Shown here: piece after piece, positions 32,732 to 35,929 of the stretch
Layout: each line of letters opens with the position of its first letter
Position numbering within the stretch: the stretch's first letter is position 1
DNA from: Thiomonas sp. FB-6
Lineage (GTDB): Bacteria; Pseudomonadota; Gammaproteobacteria; Burkholderiales; Burkholderiaceae_C
DNA length: 35,929 nt
Direction of reading: 5' to 3'
Assembly (NCBI RefSeq): GCF_000377645.1
Contig: NZ_KB898506.1
Location: 1-35,929 of the forward strand
Made by a program: the position numbers and the translations under genes
The notes under the pieces: generated by a model
What the model saw: the letters and a program-made list of their open reading frames with translations, nothing else
Told to the model about the DNA's origin: nothing
Database searches by the model: none

Positions 32732-33078
32732 GCCCCAGCGCGAAACACGACGCCGAACTGCGGCGCGACCTGCATCGCATCCGCTGCTTCGTGCGGGTGG
32801 TCGAGACGGGCAGCATCAACCGTGCGGCGCGCCACCTGGGCATCGCGCAGTCGGCGCTCAGCCGCTGCGTGCGTGAACTCGAACTCAGCCTCGGCGCGCC
32901 CCTGCTCGACCGCGGCGGCCGCGGCTCCTGCATGACCCGCGACGGCCACCGCGTCTACGAAGCCGGCCGGCGCATGGTGCAGGCGCTGGAGTCCGCCGAA
33001 CTCGAGTACTGCCGCCTGCTGGGCAAGACGGTGCAGACGACCAGGGCAGCGACGCCCCTCATGGGCGACCCGGCCTGA
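32728..33078 (+). CDS. LysR-type DNA-binding domain only
   Basis: A 116-aa protein with a LysR winged HTH (residues ~14-75; GSINRAARHLGIAQSALSRCV in part) and the start of a linker helix, then a short tail RAATPLMGDPA. The ~200-residue effector domain of normal LysR proteins is absent, and no remnant of it is found in the following bases. The start overlaps the sulfatase stop (ATGA). Its stop codon lies in the loop of a hairpin at 33070-33084. It could be a truncated pseudogene at the end of the cluster or a small ligand-independent regulator. Confidence 0.8.
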   Translation: MSPSAKHDAELRRDLHRIRCFVRVVETGSINRAARHLGIAQSALSRCVRELELSLGAPLLDRGGRGSCMTRDGHRVYEAGRRMVQALESAELEYCRLLGKTVQTTRAATPLMGDPA

Positions 33079-33084
33079 GGCCGG
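33070..33084 (+). terminator. Hairpin spanning the LysR-like stop codon
   Basis: ccggcc-tga-ggccgg forms a 6-bp GC stem with the stop codon in its loop, at the 3' end of the long oxygenase operon. No T-tract follows, so intrinsic termination is uncertain. Confidence 0.4.
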
Positions 33085-33198
33085 CGTCGGGCGCCGTGAT
33101 GATGCGGCCGACACGAAGACCACGAGCCAGGGTGACCTCTTTCAGGCCCGTCGCCCGCCGAGGCTGGGTGCTACGCACCTAGACTTCCGCTAAGAGCC

Positions 33199-33678
33199 AT
33201 GACGGCGCGGGGCGTGCGCAACACGCTCGATGCGCTGGTTACGCAGGGCGCCGTCAAGGTGCTGGGTCCGAGCGGCGGCAGGCTATTCGCACCGGCCTTG
33301 AACCAGCCGCTGGTATCTGCGCTGGCGCAACTTTTCGAAGCGGAGCACAAGCACTGGCGGCAGTTGCAGGACCAGTTGCACGAAGGGCTGGCCGCTGAGA
33401 AGCACGTTCGCTCGGCATGGCTGTACGGCAGCGTCGCGCGTGGCACGGATGAGCCTCGTAGCGACATGGACGTCGCGCTCGTGCTTGACGAGGACAACCT
33501 GGACGCAAGCCGCCAGGTGCGCGACGCCGTGCAAGGGCTGGGCGACCGGCTGGGGGTGCACATCTCCCCGGTGGTTCTCACGCCCTCGGAACTGGCCAAG
33601 CTGTCACCCAGTGACCCCTGGTGGTCGGAACTGGGCCGGTTGCGCGTGGCGCGGGCGTGCCTCGAAGCTGCCCGATAG
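33199..33678 (+). pseudogene. 5'-truncated nucleotidyltransferase-domain gene
   Basis: A 159-aa reading with a MNT/KNTase-type nucleotidyltransferase core: GSVARGTDEPRSDMDVALVL contains the GS-x-A-R-G and D-x-D active-site motifs. The N-terminal part TARGVRNTLDALVTQGAVKVLG is the recognition helix and wing of a winged HTH, so the earlier helices are missing. The frame is open upstream to 33136 but the residues there look unrelated, and no good ribosome-binding site precedes ATG 33199. It therefore looks like a deletion remnant at the cluster edge. Intact relatives couple a winged HTH to a nucleotidyltransferase, often as antitoxin-like or transcription-linked proteins; partner HEPN genes are not seen. 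Confidence 0.65.
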
Positions 33679-33742
33679 TCTGCCGAGAGGGACTGCATGT
33701 AGCAGCATCCGGACGAGGAAGAATGGGGGAATATTGCCGTGA

Positions 33743-33774
33743 ATTGGGGTATTTTGGCAGTTCATTACCCCAAT
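33743..33774. repeat. 9-bp inverted repeat near the attachment site
   Basis: attggggta (33743-33751) and taccccaat (33766-33774) are separated by 14 bp in a local AT-rich patch. No gene is seen in 33679-33876; this repeat is the only clear structure there. Confidence 0.5.
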
Positions 33775-33876
33775 GGATGGATGGTCACCCGATTCCCGCC
33801 GCAGGGATCAGCTCGCCGACTCGGGAGCGTCCGCCCGACGAGATGCGATTGGAAACGACATGCATGACGATCCAAA

Positions 33877-33915
33877 GCAAAAAGCCCAAGTGATCAAGTC
33901 ACTTGGGCTTTTTGC
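33877..33915 (-). terminator. Strong intrinsic terminator behind tRNA-Pro
   Basis: A perfect 17-bp stem, gcaaaaagcccaagtga and its complement, with a 5-nt loop and A/T runs on both sides, so it works in either direction. It lies 9 bp past the CCA end of the tRNA-Pro fragment, in the position of a native tRNA terminator. Confidence 0.9.
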
Positions 33916-33924
33916 CGTCTTGTC

Positions 33925-33970
33925 TGGTCGGGGTGAGAGGATTCGAACCTCCGGCCTCTACGTCCCGAAC
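33925..33970 (-). other. tRNA-Pro(CGG) 3' fragment: attachment site
   Basis: On the minus strand these 46 bp read as the 3' part of tRNA-Pro: anticodon loop TTCGGGA (anticodon CGG), 3' anticodon stem CGTAG, variable loop, T-arm GGAGG-TTCGAAT-CCTCT, acceptor strand CACCCCG and ACCA. Upstream of the anticodon loop the sequence stops matching: the expected CTACG strand, D-arm and 5' acceptor CGGGGTG are absent. This is the classic footprint left when an element integrates in a tRNA 3' end. The native terminator is on the left side, so chromosome is left and element right, with the intact tRNA expected beyond the window. Bases 33971-34248 hold no gene I can support. Confidence 0.85.
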
Positions 33971-34248
33971 CATGCCTTGCAGCCCCAGGAGTCTGGTTTT
34001 GCGCGAGTCGCCTCACGCAAAATCAATAGCTTAGCACCACCCTTCTTGACAATTCCAGCCATTTCCATCGCTTTCCAAATGCCTTCTGTGGCACAGAATT
34101 GGCACAGCGGGGTCTGCCGCGAGATGTAGCGCTGGGATTCGGATGGCACTTACGGGCGGGCATCCGGCCAGCTCGGTCTGGGACGCACATGGAGGGAGCC
34201 CCCCGAACACCGCTCCAAGGGGGTTCCCGAGGCACGTCAAAAGTGAGT

Positions 34249-34268
34249 GGGCGACCCGAAGGTCGCCC
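34249..34268 (-). terminator. UUCG-loop terminator
   Basis: On the minus strand, gggcgacc-ttcg-ggtcgccc is an 8-bp stem capped by a C(UUCG)G tetraloop, followed by a moderately T-rich stretch. It lies 45 bp after the stop of the minus-strand gene at 34313. Confidence 0.75.
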
Positions 34269-34312
34269 AAGAACAAATTGCAGAAGACGCTGCGCCCGCG
34301 CCTGCCCTCAAC

Positions 34313-34966
34313 TCAGTGCACGATGGTCGCCCCCATGCTTGAGGTCAGTGCAGACCCAGCTACCTCTGCGCCCCCCGCCCCGCCAGCGTCTTGGTGGTAA
34401 GGCACGCAAACAAAAATCCACCTCTCCTGAACCGCGACGCCGGCCACCGTCGATTCCGGGACGTTGTCGATGTATCGCAAGACGTCGAGCACGTCCATTG
34501 CCTCTGCAACGCGGTCGACGCTTCGCCACTCGCCAAGGTGCTTCTTCAACGCCCCCCACGTCGGGTCGCGCTTGTCACGCACAGGCGGCTCGGCTTGAAT
34601 CACGACCATCTGCTGGCGCTCATCGATACTGACCGCAACGAAGATGCGCTGCTGCTTCTCGAGGGACTCGATGAGCCAATCTCGTGCTTCGTCAGTTGCG
34701 AGCGGCACGAGGCACACCACCTGTGTCCCTGCGGCCTGGAAATTCGCAACTGCGACTGGAAGCGCGGCGCCCCCGGAGATTGCGAGTGAGTGCATGATGG
34801 GCACAAGTGGACTCTCAAAAAGTCGCGCTACAGCATCGGGCAGCTGCACGTACAGCGCCCTGCCCTGGTACTGCGGCCGCTGCTTCAACGAGGCGAGCTC
34901 GGCGGCAAATTGGATGGGGTCGAGCACGACACCGAAGCCGCGATGCGTAGTGATTTCTAAAGTCAT
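34313..34966 (-). CDS. Hypothetical protein of the island
   Basis: A 217-aa protein I do not recognise. It has no signal peptide or membrane segment. Alternating hydrophobic stretches (RALYVQLPDAVARLF; TQVVCLVPLA; RIFVAVSIDERQQMVVIQAE; RWIFVCVPY) suggest an alpha/beta fold. The C-terminus is Gly/Ala-rich. GAGGA lies 7 nt before ATG 34966, and a good terminator follows, so it appears to be a real single-gene unit. GC content is visibly lower than in the catabolic region, in keeping with the mobile element. It lies between an att site and an IS-damaged HTH gene; no function is proposed. Confidence 0.75.
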   Translation of the reverse strand: MTLEITTHRGFGVVLDPIQFAAELASLKQRPQYQGRALYVQLPDAVARLFESPLVPIMHSLAISGGAALPVAVANFQAAGTQVVCLVPLATDEARDWLIESLEKQQRIFVAVSIDERQQMVVIQAEPPVRDKRDPTWGALKKHLGEWRSVDRVAEAMDVLDVLRYIDNVPESTVAGVAVQERWIFVCVPYHQDAGGAGGAEVAGSALTSSMGATIVH

Positions 34967-35022
34967 ATTGGTTCCTCACGTGAGTTGTTGACCTAGGCAT
35001 CACGTGTAGGCACCGGCTGACC

Positions 35023-35053
35023 AAACAAAAGAAGACGGGCCCGAAAGCCCGTC
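35023..35053 (-). terminator. Intrinsic terminator after the HTH gene
   Basis: On the minus strand, gacgggc and gcccgtc form a 7-bp stem with a 6-nt loop, followed by ttcttttgttt. It lies 57 bp after the stop at 35110. Confidence 0.8.
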
Positions 35054-35109
35054 GTCAATCAGTCATCGCGAACAGAGGCCAAGGGCTCCGCCCACGTCAG
35101 CACACCTCC

Positions 35110-35640
35110 CTACCTGCCATCAACACCGTCACTTCCCATCTCCCTACTCTCCGCTGCAGCAACGATTTGGTTCGCGTTGTGCATGACCGCCGCTCGTTGT
35201 AGCCAGCGAAGGATTTCAGGCAATCGCGGAAGGTCTGGCCAGTCCAAGTCTCGGTGCGTGGCGTGCACATCGAGCAGGAACCGCTTGTAGTCAAGCGATG
35301 GCTCATTGCAAGAGTCTGGGACGAGCGCTCGCAGCTGAGGGTTCGCACAGAAGCGGGCGAACTCGCGCTCGATGACCACTTCCTCAGGCTCTGCAGTCGT
35401 GGCGAAGTCGCGGATGGTGATGTCGCCAGTCAACAGCCTCACAGTGATGGGAGGGATGCCAAGGTAGCGCGCCACCTTCGCGATGAAGGCGCGGTGGCGA
35501 AGCAACGTCAGCGCCTGGCCGCGCTCGAGTAGGTCAAGCTCCTTGCCGCTCACACCGAGTTCCTCTGCCAACTTCGCGGCGCTGTGAAGCCGTAGCTTCG
35601 CATCGTCGAGCAGCCAGGCAACGAGTGGCCCTCGGCGCGC
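35110..35640 (-). pseudogene. HTH-domain gene cut at its 5' end by an IS3 element
   Basis: The ~176 C-terminal residues of an unrecognised protein with an XRE-like helix-turn-helix (HSAAKLAEELGVSGKELDLLERGQAL; then FIAKVARYLGIPPITVRLL). No ATG, GTG or TTG with a ribosome-binding site occurs in the retained part. Upstream, the frame continues without a stop into the terminal sequence of an IS3-family element and then antisense-frame through its transposase gene, so the apparent long protein (to 35856) is a chimera. The native start was probably removed by the insertion. It ends in a good terminator. Small HTH proteins of this sort in islands often act with a metallopeptidase-like neighbour, not visible here. 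Confidence 0.65.
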
Positions 35641-35662
35641 GTCAAGGTAGTTGTCGCCTCGG

Positions 35663-35929
35663 TTATGCAGCTTGGTTCTGAGTATGCTGATCCGCGACGG
35701 CCTGGTTGACCACGGTGTCGCGCTCGGGGTTGAGCGTGACGGGGCCGACGGGCGCCCAGTTTCGGGTGGTGGTCGACCAGCGCGCAGGGTGACGCCGCCG
35801 AGCCTCGAGGTAGAGGTTGTGGCGCGCGGCCAGGATGGTCTGATCCTCGCCAGCATGGCGCTGCGCCGGGCTGACGTAGCGGATGCCGCTGTGGCGGTGG
35901 TCGTGGTTGTACCAATGCACGAAGTCTTC
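35663..35929 (-). CDS. IS3-family transposase, C-terminal part
   Basis: The last 88 residues of an IS3-family OrfB-type transposase, which continues past the window end. HWYNHDHRHSGIRYVSPAQRH is the typical end of the DDE integrase core, where the catalytic Glu helix lies just before. The tail RNWAPVGPVTLNPERDTVV is the usual C-terminus of this group. After the TAA stop at 35663 the sequence ccgaggcgacaactacctt resembles the terminal part of such elements, so the IS end lies around 35630-35660. The rest of the IS, its left repeat and any target duplication are outside the window. Confidence 0.88.
   Translation of the reverse strand, partial: EDFVHWYNHDHRHSGIRYVSPAQRHAGEDQTILAARHNLYLEARRRHPARWSTTTRNWAPVGPVTLNPERDTVVNQAVADQHTQNQAA

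Noticed and set aside
33925-34001. Complete tRNA-Pro gene on the minus strand
   Set aside because: Only the 3' 46 nt match; the 5' anticodon strand, D-arm and 5' acceptor strand are absent in 33971-34001.
33773-34129. Plus-strand open frame containing GERIRTSGLYVPNHALQP
   Set aside because: This peptide is the well-known false translation of the antisense of tRNA-Pro; the frame crosses the terminator and the tRNA fragment and is not a gene.
1-35929. CRISPR array, toxin-antitoxin pair, known defence system or rRNA
   Set aside because: No regularly spaced direct repeats, cas genes, rRNA sequence or paired toxin gene could be seen; the nucleotidyltransferase has no HEPN partner beside it.

Overview
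The window is GC-rich, compactly packed DNA, most likely from a betaproteobacterium of the order Burkholderiales. The grounds are an Alcaligenaceae/Comamonadaceae-like gene style, a TRAP transporter, a LivHMGF importer, a vanillate-demethylase-type oxygenase, an OmpC-type porin and several IclR/LysR regulators. It opens with the 3' end of pntB and is then almost wholly catabolic accessory DNA until about 33.1 kb. The last 2 kb is the edge of an integrated mobile element.

Region A (455-14339, minus strand) is a long catabolic cluster. In transcription order it encodes an IclR regulator, a TIM-barrel isomerase/dehydratase-like enzyme, a DMT exporter, a CaiB/BaiF CoA-transferase, a ThDP-dependent C-C bond enzyme, an outer-membrane porin, type I 3-dehydroquinate dehydratase (AroD), an aldehyde dehydrogenase, an acylating (SauS-like) aldehyde dehydrogenase, a citryl-CoA lyase-like protein, an AroE-type shikimate dehydrogenase and a metal-dependent amidohydrolase. 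Divergent from it, Region B (14509-18748, plus strand) holds a second, atypical AroE homologue followed by a complete LivHMGF ABC importer without a binding protein. This set suggests import of a shikimate/quinate-like or other polyhydroxylated alicyclic acid, ring oxidation/dehydration by AroE/AroD, C-C cleavage by the ThDP enzyme, oxidation of the aldehydes, and release of acetyl-CoA by CoA-transferase plus citryl-CoA lyase. The enzyme families are clear; the pathway is inference.

Region C (18771-22004) has a second IclR regulator divergent from three translationally coupled genes. These are a two-domain VOC (HPPD-like) protein, a QuiC-like TIM-barrel protein and a CxxS thioredoxin-fold protein. 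The first two look like the two halves of QuiC 3-dehydroshikimate dehydratase, split and in reversed order, with the metal ligands replaced in both.

Region D (22044-33078) has a LysR regulator plus a binding-protein-like gene lacking a signal peptide, divergent from a DctPQM TRAP transporter. These are followed by a Rieske oxygenase, its reductase, an SDR dehydrogenase, an aldehyde dehydrogenase, a cytoplasmic sulfatase/phosphonate-monoester-hydrolase-like enzyme and a LysR DNA-binding domain with no effector domain. This looks like uptake and oxidative dealkylation/desulfation of an aromatic or similar acid.

Region E (33079-35929) is a decaying junction. It contains a 5'-truncated nucleotidyltransferase, a very strong terminator, and the 3' 46 nt of a tRNA-Pro(CGG) gene acting as an attachment site. 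Beyond that lie island DNA with an unknown gene, an HTH gene cut by an IS3-family insertion, and the end of the IS3 transposase running off the window.
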